Shown piece after piece: positions 16,406 to 23,910 of a stretch of 64,000 nt of DNA; the stretch's first letter is position 1; each line of letters starts with the position of its first letter. Below the pieces are notes generated by a model. That model saw only the letters and a program-made list of their open reading frames with translations. It made no database searches and had not been told where the DNA came from. The position numbers were made by a program, and so were the translations under genes. Origin of the DNA: Candidatus Harpocratesius repetitus (GTDB taxonomy: Archaea > Asgardarchaeota > Lokiarchaeia > Sigyniarchaeales > Promethearchaeaceae); contig JAIZWK010000001.1 in NCBI GenBank assembly GCA_021498095.1, positions 2,095,666 to 2,159,665 of the forward strand. Reading direction: 5' to 3'.

Positions 16406-18625
16406 TTAATTAGTTTTCTTTTTTTTTGATTTCTGAGATCGTTTCATTTGATGTAATACTTTTTTCTTGACTTCACGTTTAGCAATATGTTCTACAGTTC
16501 CCAGTAGTTGAAATCCAGGAAAAGATTCGCTCTCTTCTTCTTCACTATAATCTTCATCCCCTGAATAATTTTGAATAAGATTGGGAGATATTTGTTCTAA
16601 TTTCTGCGCTATTCTTCTATTTATTTCTGAGGTTTGAATTTTATTGGTTTTTATTTCTCGAATAATATCACGTAAAATAGCTGCTAATTCAAACTCGAGA
16701 TCTTTTGCAGCTTTGAGCATCGATCTTTCAAGTTCTTGTAAAATAATTTCTTCAGATGCATTTTCTTCTAAAGTTTTGTGTAGTATTTCAGAAAATAATT
16801 TCTTCGATTGTTTTTGTTTTCCATCTTCATGAGTATCTGCAAGAGCGTCTTGAACGCGTTTTTGAATAGTTTGAGGTGTTATTCCATGTTTTTTATTATA
16901 AGCAATTTGTTTTTTGCGACGTCGATTGGTTTCTTGAATTGCGTTTTCAATAGATTTTGTCCGTTTATTGGCATAAATAATTGCTCTCCCTTCTGCGTTT
17001 CTAGATGCTCGACCGATTGTTTGTATTAAAGAACGAGTGTCTCGTAAAAATCCTTCTTTATCTCCATCCAAAATTGCTACTAATCCGACTTCTGGTAAAT
17101 CTAATCCTTCACGTAAAAGATTTATTCCTACAACTACATCAAAAACTCCTGATCTAAGTTTCCTAATTAATTCCATCCGTTCAACAGTATCAATATCAGA
17201 ATGAAGATATTCAATTTTAATTCCAACATCTTGATAATAATCTGCAATATTCTCTGCCATTCTTTTCGTCAAGGTTGTTATCAAAACTCGATGATTTTTT
17301 TTTATTTCTAAGCGAATTTCTGCTAGAAGATCATCTATTTGATTATCAACAGGTCTAATTTCAACTAATGGGTCAACTAATCCTGTTGGACGAATAACTT
17401 GGTCAACCCAAACATTTCCACTCTTTTCTAATTCATATGGTCCAGGTGTTGCACTAGTACATATTACATAACTTAGTTTTTTTTCCCATTCTTCAAACTT
17501 TAATGGGCGATTATCCAATGCACTTGGAAGACGAAACCCATAATCAACTAAAGCTTGTTTTCTTGCTTGATCACCTTTGATCATTCCTCTAATTTGGGGG
17601 ATTGCAATATGAGATTCATCTATTATGAGAAGAAAATCTTCTGGAAAATAATCATATAAACAAGCTGGCTGTTCTCCTGGTTTTCGCCTATCCAAAAATC
17701 TGGAATAATTTTCAATTCCTTTGCAATATCCGACTTCTCTAAGCATTTCAATATCATAACGGGTCCGCTCTTCAATTCTCTGAGCTTCTGCCCATTTATT
17801 TTGCTTTTTAAAATAGGCAATACGTTCTTCTAATTCTTCCTCAATTTCTTTTGTCATTTGGTCCATTATTTCTTCGGCAGTAACATATTCACGTGTGGGA
17901 AAAATCTTTAAATTTGAGACTTCATGCAATTTTTTATTTGTAATTGGATCCATTTCCGTAATTGATTCAATTTCATCCCCAAAAAAGCTCACTCTGTAAA
18001 AATTATCCAAGTATCCTGGAAAAATATCTACAGTATCGCCTCGTATGCGAATTTTTCCTTGCGTAAAATCAATATCATTTCGTTCAAAATGAATTGAAAT
18101 TAATTTAAGCATCAAATTATTGCGGGTTATTTGCATTCCCTTTTCAATAACAAATGATTTCCTTGCCCATTCATTAGGATTCCCGATTCCATATATACTC
18201 GAGACTGAAGCGATTACAATTACATCTTGACGAGTTAAAAGTGCATGAGTAGAAGCTAACCTATATTTCATTATTTCTTCATTTACACTGCTATCTTTTT
18301 CTATGTATTTTCCTGATGAAGGTAAATATGCTTCAGGTTGGTAATAATCAAAATAAGAAATATAATAATTTACTGAGTTTTCAGGAAAGAATTCTTTAAA
18401 TTCTTGGTAAAGTTGAGCAGCAAGTAATTTATTTGGAGCAGTAACCAATGTGGGTAAATTAAGATGCGAAATAACCTGTGCCATAGTATATGTTTTACCA
18501 GTTCCTGTCGCACCTAATAGTGTTTGAAATCGTTTTCCTTTTCGGATTCCATCAAGCAATTCCTTTATTGCTTGAGGTTGATCACCTTTGGGAGTATAAT
18601 CCGACACTAATTTAAATTTAACCAT
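16406..18625 (-). CDS. uvrB: Excinuclease ABC subunit UvrB
   Basis: UvrB is the helicase-like subunit that verifies the lesion and recruits UvrC. The 739-residue protein starts with the family's D-Y-T-P-K-G-D-Q-P-Q-A-I. It has Walker A G-A-T-G-T-G-K-T, the damage-probing beta-hairpin region Y-Y-Q-P-E-A-Y-L-P, helicase motif VI Q-T-I-G-R-A-S-R-N, and a C-terminal UVR motif (A-A-K-D-L-E-F-E-L-A-A-I-L-R-D). A Lys-rich tail extends beyond the UVR motif, as in the neighbouring UvrA, so both subunits carry extra basic tails. It is the first gene of a uvrB-uvrA pair; uvrC is not in the window. Confidence 0.97.
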   Translation of the reverse strand: MVKFKLVSDYTPKGDQPQAIKELLDGIRKGKRFQTLLGATGTGKTYTMAQVISHLNLPTLVTAPNKLLAAQLYQEFKEFFPENSVNYYISYFDYYQPEAYLPSSGKYIEKDSSVNEEIMKYRLASTHALLTRQDVIVIASVSSIYGIGNPNEWARKSFVIEKGMQITRNNLMLKLISIHFERNDIDFTQGKIRIRGDTVDIFPGYLDNFYRVSFFGDEIESITEMDPITNKKLHEVSNLKIFPTREYVTAEEIMDQMTKEIEEELEERIAYFKKQNKWAEAQRIEERTRYDIEMLREVGYCKGIENYSRFLDRRKPGEQPACLYDYFPEDFLLIIDESHIAIPQIRGMIKGDQARKQALVDYGFRLPSALDNRPLKFEEWEKKLSYVICTSATPGPYELEKSGNVWVDQVIRPTGLVDPLVEIRPVDNQIDDLLAEIRLEIKKNHRVLITTLTKRMAENIADYYQDVGIKIEYLHSDIDTVERMELIRKLRSGVFDVVVGINLLREGLDLPEVGLVAILDGDKEGFLRDTRSLIQTIGRASRNAEGRAIIYANKRTKSIENAIQETNRRRKKQIAYNKKHGITPQTIQKRVQDALADTHEDGKQKQSKKLFSEILHKTLEENASEEIILQELERSMLKAAKDLEFELAAILRDIIREIKTNKIQTSEINRRIAQKLEQISPNLIQNYSGDEDYSEEEESESFPGFQLLGTVEHIAKREVKKKVLHQMKRSQKSKKKKTN

Positions 18626-19091
18626 GATATATTATTCTTCCATAAATATTATTATTGTAAGAAATTGATTAATTACTCTGTGAATCGAAGAGAATATTCT
18701 AATTTACTTCAAATTTAATAATTTTTTTTAGGATTTGAAAATTTGGGTTAAAATTTATTATTAAATCTTTATACGACTAATTTCTATTTAAGAATATTCT
18801 GCTTCAATAAAGTATAAGAAAAGGAATTTGATTTCTATTAAAAGGATTAGGAGTTCGAATGTTTAGTGATTTATTAACTAATTATTAATAATTTTTATTC
18901 CAGCATCTCTTAAAATTTTAAATTTTACCCGTTTGAGCCATCTTACAAGAAGAAAAAAGTTTTTAAGCCGCTATATGTGCAAAAGATTTTAGGGGATTCT
19001 GTATTTTATAACTTAAACAGAGAAATCTGCAATTTTTCTTGAGGGAGTTAAAAAAACAATATTTTATCAATTTTTAGGTTAGAAAATTACA
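18626..19091. other. Non-coding stretch between uvrB and a small zinc-like ORF
   Basis: About 466 AT-rich bases carry no convincing ORF on either strand and no tRNA or obvious repeat. It must contain the uvrB promoter (leftward) and probably one for the rightward small gene, but I could not single out a TATA/BRE pair against the AT background. Confidence 0.5.
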
Positions 19092-19334
19092 ATGTTAAAT
19101 GTAAAAAACCAAAACCAAAATATGAGATCTTTAATAGGAATGGTTATTCCATGTGGGAATTGCAGTTATGCAAAATCAATGCAAATAACCAATTATAAGA
19201 AAGTTATTGTTGATTGTTGGCTTTCAAAAGAAGTTATCTTTGATATTTCTGAAGAATATTTAGAATCTCATATAATTAAGTGTCCCTGCAATGATTTAAG
19301 AGAATTAGTTCCAAATTTTGAAATCTGTGAATAA
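19092..19334 (+). CDS. Small cysteine-containing hypothetical protein (80 aa)
   Basis: An 80-residue ORF from ATG 19092 with C-x2-C near residue 25 (P-C-G-N-C-S-Y-A-K), a single Cys in V-D-C-W, and K-C-P-C in the last third. The pattern suggests a small zinc- or iron-binding fold. There is no signal peptide or membrane segment. No Shine-Dalgarno is obvious. Family unknown; the cysteine spacing makes chance coding unlikely but not excluded. Confidence 0.5.
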   Translation: MLNVKNQNQNMRSLIGMVIPCGNCSYAKSMQITNYKKVIVDCWLSKEVIFDISEEYLESHIIKCPCNDLRELVPNFEICE

Positions 19335-19505
19335 ATCTTGCTTTTTTTCTTTTCATTTGTGTCTATCGCAAGATTCAATATTCGAATAAATATTTTGAAG
19401 ATAACTTGATTTTCTATAAATTCTCATTCTTTCTTTAATACTATGCTTTTTCTGTAATCACTCTTATATTCTGAAGACAATTTGAATTAATTTATTTTTA
19501 TAAAA

Positions 19506-19521
19506 TATCCTCCGGAGGATA
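19506..19521. repeat. 16-bp perfect palindrome
   Basis: TATCCTCCGGAGGATA reads identically on both strands, in a strongly AT-rich intergenic region 40 bases before a small ORF. It could be a dimeric regulator's operator or a chance run that happens to contain a Shine-Dalgarno core. Confidence 0.4.
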
Positions 19522-19561
19522 AAAATAACAAATTTTTCGATTTAGAATATTTGTCTATTAA

Positions 19562-19741
19562 ATGCAAATTAGTGTTGATAAGTTCCAAGAAAATATTATA
19601 CAATCAAAAAAAATTTATAATTCACTATTAAACCGAATAATATCCAGATATGATCCAGATCATTCAGATCATCCAATAATTCATAAATTAGACCAAAATG
19701 AAGAATTCTCAAATTTACAAAGATCTTTAAAATTTTTCTAA
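19562..19741 (+). CDS. Possible small protein (59 aa) upstream of the Rag-type GTPase
   Basis: An ATG-started frame of 59 codons ends 38 bases before the GTPase gene. The product is charged and helical-looking (D-K-F-Q-E-N-I-I-Q-S-K-K ... D-P-D-H-S-D-H-P). It has no ribosome-binding site immediately upstream and I recognise no family. It could be a genuine short leader gene in the same transcript or a random open frame in AT-rich DNA. Confidence 0.3.
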   Translation: MQISVDKFQENIIQSKKIYNSLLNRIISRYDPDHSDHPIIHKLDQNEEFSNLQRSLKFF

Positions 19742-19779
19742 AGCGATACTATTTTGGAGACATTTCTTTATATTAATAT

Positions 19780-21123
19780 ATGCCATTGGGGATAGTCCTT
19801 ATTACAGTTAATTGTGATCAAAACTTAAAAAAATGGAAAAGTGAAATAATTAATTCTTATCCTGCAGATTTTATGCCATCTCGTGCATTGGTTCACAAAA
19901 TTATCGATATTATCCATAATTCTACTGATAGATTTAACTGTGAATCTGAAGAAACTTTAGAATTAAAATACCGAGATAAAATAATTCTTGTTCAAAAAAT
20001 AATTGTGCGCCCAAATGAAAAAGAAGAACTATTTGTGGTAATTTTACAACCAAAAGAGGCATTAAACGTTCAAAAATATTATAATATTCTCGTTTCTATC
20101 TTTCCTCATAGTGATTCTCAACCAATTTCTGAATATCCTAATCAATTTACTGAATATGCCAAACAATTCTTCCCCAAATCATACCGTCGGAAAGTATTAT
20201 TTATCGGTCTTCGCTCTGCTGGAAAAACATGCATTAAAAAGAGTTTTTTTGATGGAGTTGCTCCTTCAAAACTATTAGGAGAATATTCCCCTGAACCAAC
20301 TGTTGGACTCGCTCACTTTGTTTATTCTTGGTTAGATGCAGAAATCGGAATTATTGATTCATCCGGACAAGAATTTGATCGATATGTTTCTCCTGCAAAT
20401 GATTTCGAACGAAAAATTGCATTTGAAGAAGCAGATGTAATTCTTTACATTTTTGATATCACTCATTGGCAAGAAGATAAAAATAAAGTATTAAAAAATT
20501 TGGAAAAAGTAATTTCAACAAAAAAAATATTTGCTGGAAAAGGAAAAATTTATGCATTTTGTCATAAAATCGATCTGTTAAAGGGTTCTAATGAAGATAA
20601 ATCTAAATACTTCCTTCAAATCAAGCAGCAAATTGAGCAGAAATATCACATTAAAACCATTTTTACATCAATTCAGCCTGATTTGATTCATACATTATTC
20701 CGTTCCATGCAGATTATTTTAAATGAACTTTCTATTATCGGAGGAACGCTGGAAGCTTTTTGCGATGATATTCTAAAAGATCAAGAAACTAGTGCTGTAT
20801 TGCTTTTTAACGAATCAAATGCAGTTATTAGTCAAAAAAGTACTCCTGATTTAGAAGTATATAATTTTACTAATATTAGTGCTTTGGTTAAAAATCAAAG
20901 AAAATTACTATCAAATTCTCCAGAATTGGGGGATTTGGATTATTCAATTATATATACTCTTTCAGGGTTCGCCTTAGTAATAAAATCTATCCGATTGATT
21001 AAATATGGTGTATCAACTCTTGCGTTCCTAAGTAGAAACATCAATAAAGAGTCTCTTTCTCAGATTATAACCAAATTAGACCAGCGTTTATCCTTTGAAA
21101 TTCAAAAAGAGAAATATTTATGA
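19780..21123 (+). CDS. Rag/Gtr-type small GTPase with flanking longin- and roadblock-like domains
   Basis: This 447-residue protein has three parts. Residues 1-115 resemble a longin-like domain, opening with M-P-L-G-I as does the separate longin protein at 50826-51203. Residues 137-310 are a GTPase: G1 G143-L-R-S-A-G-K-T150, G3 D193-S-S-G-Q197, and G4 H262-K-I-D265. The H-K-x-D form of G4, in place of N-K-x-D, is the hallmark of the Rag/Gtr family that controls TORC1 at lysosomes in eukaryotes. Residues 330-445 look like a roadblock/longin-type alpha-beta domain, the same fold that follows the GTPase in Rag proteins. GTPase and Rag-like G4 are seen directly; the outer domains are inferred from pattern. 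Confidence 0.85.
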   Translation: MPLGIVLITVNCDQNLKKWKSEIINSYPADFMPSRALVHKIIDIIHNSTDRFNCESEETLELKYRDKIILVQKIIVRPNEKEELFVVILQPKEALNVQKYYNILVSIFPHSDSQPISEYPNQFTEYAKQFFPKSYRRKVLFIGLRSAGKTCIKKSFFDGVAPSKLLGEYSPEPTVGLAHFVYSWLDAEIGIIDSSGQEFDRYVSPANDFERKIAFEEADVILYIFDITHWQEDKNKVLKNLEKVISTKKIFAGKGKIYAFCHKIDLLKGSNEDKSKYFLQIKQQIEQKYHIKTIFTSIQPDLIHTLFRSMQIILNELSIIGGTLEAFCDDILKDQETSAVLLFNESNAVISQKSTPDLEVYNFTNISALVKNQRKLLSNSPELGDLDYSIIYTLSGFALVIKSIRLIKYGVSTLAFLSRNINKESLSQIITKLDQRLSFEIQKEKYL

Positions 21124-21292
21124 TTTTTTTAAAAAAAAACAGGATCTTTCATATCAATCTTCCTTATCTGTTTTAATGATAATATGTCGATGATCAAGGT
21201 AGGGTGAACGATTACTGTGAAACCTCATAAAAAAAAATATCACTTATTCATGAACACTTTTTTATGATTGAGTGATTACCTATAAAGAATGT

Positions 21293-22483
21293 TCATTTTT
21301 TGAATAATGCAAAATCCTTTTCTATTTGATCACCAAAAACATATGCTTTCAATCTCTGAAAATTATGTATCTTTGAGAGAACTTCTCTAACTTTTTTGTA
21401 ACCTGGAATTCCTTTAATCCACCAGATGGAAAGTCTTCTAATTTCTGCAAGTTTAAATCTATCATTATTCCAAAATTTTGATAACTCCTCTATATAAGCC
21501 TCAATTTTTGTTAAATATTCTCTAATCTGTGTTAAGGAATGATAAGTGTTTTGAGATTCAATTACGATTTCATCAGCATCTTTATCCTTATTCTTATCTT
21601 CGATTCTATCAATACTAATATCCATCAATGAAGAAGTTGAAGTGTTGTTTGCATTCAATCTGGATATAATTTTTGAAAATATAGCTGGATCAAACATAGC
21701 GGCCCTACCTATCATAACTGCATCGCATCCAGTTTCACTTTTTATTGCAAGATAGGAAGAATAATCAATTACATCCCCATTTGCAATCAAAGGAATTTCA
21801 AGTTGTTCTTTTACCTTCTTTATCATAGTGTAATTTGCCGCTCCTCTATATTTTTGTTCAATTGTGCGGCCATGTAAAATTAAGAATTCTAAACCTGCAT
21901 TATTGATAATTGGTAATAAATCGAAAATATCAGTTTCTCTATGAAATCCCAATCGAGTTTTTAATGAAACAGGGAATGGAGAATATTTTAATGTGGTTTG
22001 AATTACATTTTCTAAACGTGAAAAATTATGAGTTAGATGATATTCCTTAAGAAATCCTCCTCCACCACCTGAACGCATAGTATGGGGTGCAGGGCAACCG
22101 GCATTAATATCAATTAAATCAAATTTATAGGAACTTAAATAATCTAAAGTGTAGCGAATATGTTCTGAATTTTTTCCATTACTTACTAACTGTACTGCTG
22201 CTGGGCGTTGTCGTTCAATCAATTCTAAATGGGGAACAATCGTTTTTGGTGCAGCTACGAACTGTTGGACAAAAAGCATTGGAGTTACAACCAAGCCAAC
22301 TCCACCTAAATCATAGATTAATTGGCGAAAAGAAGGAGTAGTAACATCCATCAAAGGTGCTAATGCCAAGTCTGTAGTTATATCTAACGATCCAAGTCGC
22401 ATTCTAAGCAAGTTAATTAGTTTTGCATTGTACAAAAAATTATTTGCTTTTTCTCTCATCACTTGTTGATTACTATTTTCCAA
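21293..22483 (-). CDS. dus: tRNA-dihydrouridine synthase (Dus family)
   Basis: A flavoenzyme that reduces uridine to dihydrouridine in tRNA D-loops. Family motifs are A-P-L-M-D-V-T, Q-L-V-S-N (FMN region), D-I-N-A-G-C-P-A-P with the catalytic Cys, K-T-R-L-G-F, L-H-G-R-T, and I-A-N-G-D-V followed by M-I-G-R-A-A. An acidic insert of about 30 residues (D-K-N-K-D-K-D-A-D-E) precedes the C-terminal helical domain. At 396 residues it is somewhat longer than bacterial DusB. The frame opens at TTG 22483; ATG codons at 22459 and 22402 are alternatives, and the conserved part begins soon after the latter. Confidence 0.92.
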   Translation of the reverse strand: MENSNQQVMREKANNFLYNAKLINLLRMRLGSLDITTDLALAPLMDVTTPSFRQLIYDLGGVGLVVTPMLFVQQFVAAPKTIVPHLELIERQRPAAVQLVSNGKNSEHIRYTLDYLSSYKFDLIDINAGCPAPHTMRSGGGGGFLKEYHLTHNFSRLENVIQTTLKYSPFPVSLKTRLGFHRETDIFDLLPIINNAGLEFLILHGRTIEQKYRGAANYTMIKKVKEQLEIPLIANGDVIDYSSYLAIKSETGCDAVMIGRAAMFDPAIFSKIISRLNANNTSTSSLMDISIDRIEDKNKDKDADEIVIESQNTYHSLTQIREYLTKIEAYIEELSKFWNNDRFKLAEIRRLSIWWIKGIPGYKKVREVLSKIHNFQRLKAYVFGDQIEKDFALFKK

Positions 22484-22590
22484 GCATCTTCTACTATAGA
22501 ATAATCAATATGGCAAAGATGGATCATTTATGCTTAATATTAATGATTTTCTTGGAATTTCTGTTTCAATCATTGACTTCCTAAAGGTGT

Positions 22591-22782
22591 ATGAAAAAAG
22601 CGATTACTATTATTATTATTTTTTCGGAGTTCACTTACTTGGTTGATAAAGAAATTTTATTTGATAGTGGTCTTTCATATTCTTCCAATTTATATGATAG
22701 TGGTCTTCCATATTATATCCATTTTTATGAAAATATTTTCTTATTCCCTGATGAATTGCAGATCGGATTACCGATAATTTGA
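22591..22782 (+). CDS. Doubtful small ORF (63 aa)
   Basis: An ATG frame with an AAAGGTG-like ribosome site three bases upstream, which is too close for good initiation. The start is hydrophobic (A-I-T-I-I-I-I-F) and the middle repeats a (F/Y)-D-S-G-L-x-Y motif twice. The repeat hints at coding but the composition fits random AT-rich DNA equally well. Confidence 0.22.
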   Translation: MKKAITIIIIFSEFTYLVDKEILFDSGLSYSSNLYDSGLPYYIHFYENIFLFPDELQIGLPII

Positions 22783-23051
22783 TTACATATTTTTGGTGAA
22801 AATGAAAACTCCAGAATCAAGATATAAGAGAGAGAAAGATAAAGATCTATTCCCAGAAACGTCACATATAGAGATTTTAAACCTTAATGCCTATATCAAG
22901 TAATATTTATTGGATTCGGGTTGTATCCTTCTGAATCATAAACAAAACAAACTAAAATTGATTTATATCTAATAACATCAATAATATCTTCAAAATCTTC
23001 CTATATTTAATATAAAAAAAATATTTAAATATGTATTACATACAATCATAT

Positions 23052-23282
23052 ATGAGAACAAATATTGTATTAGATCCTTCACAACAAGAAATTTGGTGGG
23101 AAATTAAACGAACAGCTAAAAATCTTAAAATGACTATTGGAGAATATTTCATTTTCTGTCATCAATTTCGGAAAAATCAAAAAGAAGAAGAAGAACTAGA
23201 AAAGTTGCTTGAAAATCCTTTAATGGGAGGAAAGAAGGACTTGGATCTTATTGGAGCATCAAAGAGTATGTGGAAAACATGA
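23052..23282 (+). CDS. Putative antitoxin of a PIN-domain toxin
   Basis: A 76-residue (83 if started at ATG 23031) charged protein. It opens M-R-T-N-I-V-L-D-P-S-Q-Q-E-I-W, with a central helix-rich part and E/K-rich tail. This is the size and layout of VapB-type antitoxins, whose N-terminus binds DNA and whose C-terminus wraps the toxin. I cannot name the DNA-binding fold. The stop TGA overlaps the toxin ATG by four bases (ATGA), so toxin translation is coupled to it. The pair stands alone between longer non-coding stretches, consistent with a mobile toxin-antitoxin cassette. Confidence 0.6.
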   Translation: MRTNIVLDPSQQEIWWEIKRTAKNLKMTIGEYFIFCHQFRKNQKEEEELEKLLENPLMGGKKDLDLIGASKSMWKT

Positions 23283-23689
23283 AAGGAATAGATACTAATA
23301 TAATCGTGTATTCTCTGGCAGGAGATTACCCAGAACATCTGCAATGCAAAAGATTATTTTTGCAGATTGCCAAAGGTGAACTTTCTGTAGTTTTATCAGG
23401 AATTACGATTATGGAAGCATATCATACTTTAGTTTATAAAATTAAATATTCCCCACAAGAAGTCAAAAAGCGTCTCATTGCCATAATGAAATCAAAGAAT
23501 ATCAATATTATACAAATTACAAGCAAAACTGTGAGATTTGCTTTAGAATTAGCATCTCAATATATAGTGGGAGGCCGTGATGCATTAATTACAGCAAATT
23601 ATCTCGAATTTGGCTGTAAAGAGATATTTTCTCATGATTATGACTTTGATAAAATTCCACTTCTCCGACGAATAGATCCTATTGAATAG
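23279..23689 (+). CDS. PIN-domain ribonuclease, VapC-like toxin
   Basis: A 136-residue PIN domain, the usual size for VapC toxins, which cleave RNA in a Mg-dependent way. Acidic active-site residues are visible: D5 in K-G-I-D-T-N, E46 in I-M-E-A-Y-H, D101 in G-G-R-D-A-L-I-T-A, and D120/D122 in F-S-H-D-Y-D-F-D. The start is placed at ATG 23279, where it overlaps the antitoxin stop; the frame also opens three codons earlier at GTG 23270. The paired small upstream gene supports a toxin-antitoxin role, though some PIN proteins act in RNA processing instead. Confidence 0.85.
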   Translation: MKGIDTNIIVYSLAGDYPEHLQCKRLFLQIAKGELSVVLSGITIMEAYHTLVYKIKYSPQEVKKRLIAIMKSKNINIIQITSKTVRFALELASQYIVGGRDALITANYLEFGCKEIFSHDYDFDKIPLLRRIDPIE

Positions 23690-23910
23690 ATTTTTAACTG
23701 CTGATAATGATTTTTTTTTACTGATTGAGTTAAAAGCTATAATTGTAGCTCTTAATTAATATTCACAAGTATTTAATGTGACGAGATGTGCTCGACCTTT
23801 GATAGTCTTTTTAATGTCAGCTCATTCAACCGCTTCACTACCCACATTGGCAGAATTATATGAAGAAAGGAATATAAAAAATTGAGAAAAAACGAGAAAA
23901 AAATGAAATC

